Assembly: GCA_016199255.1 (NCBI GenBank)
Contig: JACQHA010000231.1
Span: 1 to 6,222, forward strand
Length of the DNA: 6,222 nt
Direction of reading: 5' to 3'
DNA from: Deinococcus sp.
Lineage (GTDB): Bacteria > Deinococcota > Deinococci > JACQHA01
Below the pieces are notes generated by a model that worked only from the letters and a program-made list of their open reading frames with translations, was not told where the DNA came from and did no database searches. Of the stretch, positions 5,890 through 6,222 are shown one piece after another. The number at the start of each line of letters is the position of its first letter. Positions within the stretch are counted from its first letter, which is position 1. A program made the position numbers and the translations under genes.

Positions 5890-5915
5890 ATAGTATCACG
5901 CGACACAGCCATCAA
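5887..5915 (-). promoter_or_regulatory. Candidate sigma70-type promoter of the oxidoreductase gene
   Basis: On the minus strand TTGATG (5910-5915) and TATCTA (5887-5892) are separated by exactly 17 nt, in the gap after the beta-propeller gene. Matches to consensus are 4/6 for the -35 and 3/6 for the -10. It is well placed, about 47 nt before the ATG, but sequence fit is modest. Confidence 0.3.
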
Positions 5916-5931
5916 AGAATCGCAGCCACAG

Positions 5932-6222
5932 CTAGGGCTGTGCGCCTATCACCTGAGCAAAGGCCACCGCCGTAGGGCCGCGCCCCACCCGCACCGCACC
6001 GATCACGCTATTAGTAGTGGTGTCCAGTACCGAGACACTGTCACTGCCAAAGTTCACCACATAGGCCCTGGCGCCATCGGGAGACACTGCTACCCCAAGC
6101 GGGCGATCGCCCACTGGCACCGTGGCTACCACCGTATTAGTGGCAGTAGCCATGACCGAGACCGTATCGCTGAACCAGTTGGTCACATAGACCAAGCTGC
6201 CTGCCGGATGCACCGCCACACC
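5932..6222 (-). CDS. YVTN/YncE-type beta-propeller repeat protein, C-terminal part (5'-truncated by window)
   Basis: The last 96 codons of a protein built from YVTN beta-propeller repeats, usually secreted or cell-surface proteins of uncertain ligand. Two repeat units of exactly 42 residues are seen, beginning GVAVHPAGSLVYVTNWFSDT and GVAVSPDGARAYVVNFGSDS, each carrying the pattern VSV-(12 residues)-VGxxP. A short tail, AVAFAQVIGAQP, closes the final blade. The frame stays open to the window edge, so the start, signal peptide and other blades are outside, and the GTG codons near the edge are internal. The stop is 92 nt before the oxidoreductase ATG on the same strand, with a candidate promoter between them, so co-transcription is uncertain. 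Confidence 0.92.
   Translation of the reverse strand, partial: GVAVHPAGSLVYVTNWFSDTVSVMATATNTVVATVPVGDRPLGVAVSPDGARAYVVNFGSDSVSVLDTTTNSVIGAVRVGRGPTAVAFAQVIGAQP
5971..6222 (-). repeat. Two 126-bp YVTN repeat units
   Basis: Units at 6097-6222 and 5971-6096 each encode 42 residues with conserved G-VAV-P, Y-V-N, VSV and VG--P positions. They are diverged at DNA level, so this is an old protein repeat. The array continues beyond the window. Confidence 0.8.

Noticed and set aside
1..6222. A previously undescribed multi-gene system
   Set aside because: All genes belong to known families: a standard nucleoside-type ABC operon plus small unrelated genes. Shared strand and a short motif do not make a system.

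Overview
This looks like bacterial chromosome of high G+C content. Shine-Dalgarno sequences are strong, intergenic gaps are short, and one gene carries a lipoprotein signal. No gene here fixes the taxon. A Chloroflexota-like or other high-GC, non-enterobacterial lineage is a guess from the protein mix only. I saw no mobile element, CRISPR array, tRNA or rRNA.

Left half (1-3855, plus strand): the end of a four-gene ABC importer operon of the BMP / purine-nucleoside type (compare B. subtilis NupNOPQ, formerly YufNOPQ, and the Treponema Pnr system). It holds the C-terminal part of the BMP-family binding protein (cut by the window edge), a double-NBD ATPase and two different BPD_transp_2 permeases. 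A perfect 10-bp stem-loop lies between the binding-protein gene and the ATPase gene. ATPase/permease 1 and permease 1/permease 2 each overlap by exactly 11 nt, with a strong Shine-Dalgarno inside the upstream gene, so the three look translationally coupled. The binding protein captures the ligand outside the cell, the permease pair forms the channel and the ATPase powers uptake.

Right half (3976-6222, minus strand): four genes converge on the operon. From right to left they are the end of a YVTN/YncE-type beta-propeller protein (cut by the window edge), a Gfo/Idh/MocA oxidoreductase, a 49-residue YHS-domain metal-binding miniprotein, and a 188-residue predicted lipoprotein made almost entirely of RTX (hemolysin-type) calcium-binding nonapeptides. 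They look like separate small units, not one pathway. A shared 12-13 nt motif sits upstream of the YHS and RTX genes. The 120-bp convergent gap (3856-3975) contains only short inverted repeats and no clear intrinsic terminator.

All genes fall in known families. I do not see a convincing new multi-gene system. The points most worth a second look are the small YHS gene, the RTX lipoprotein, the shared upstream motif and the intercistronic hairpin.
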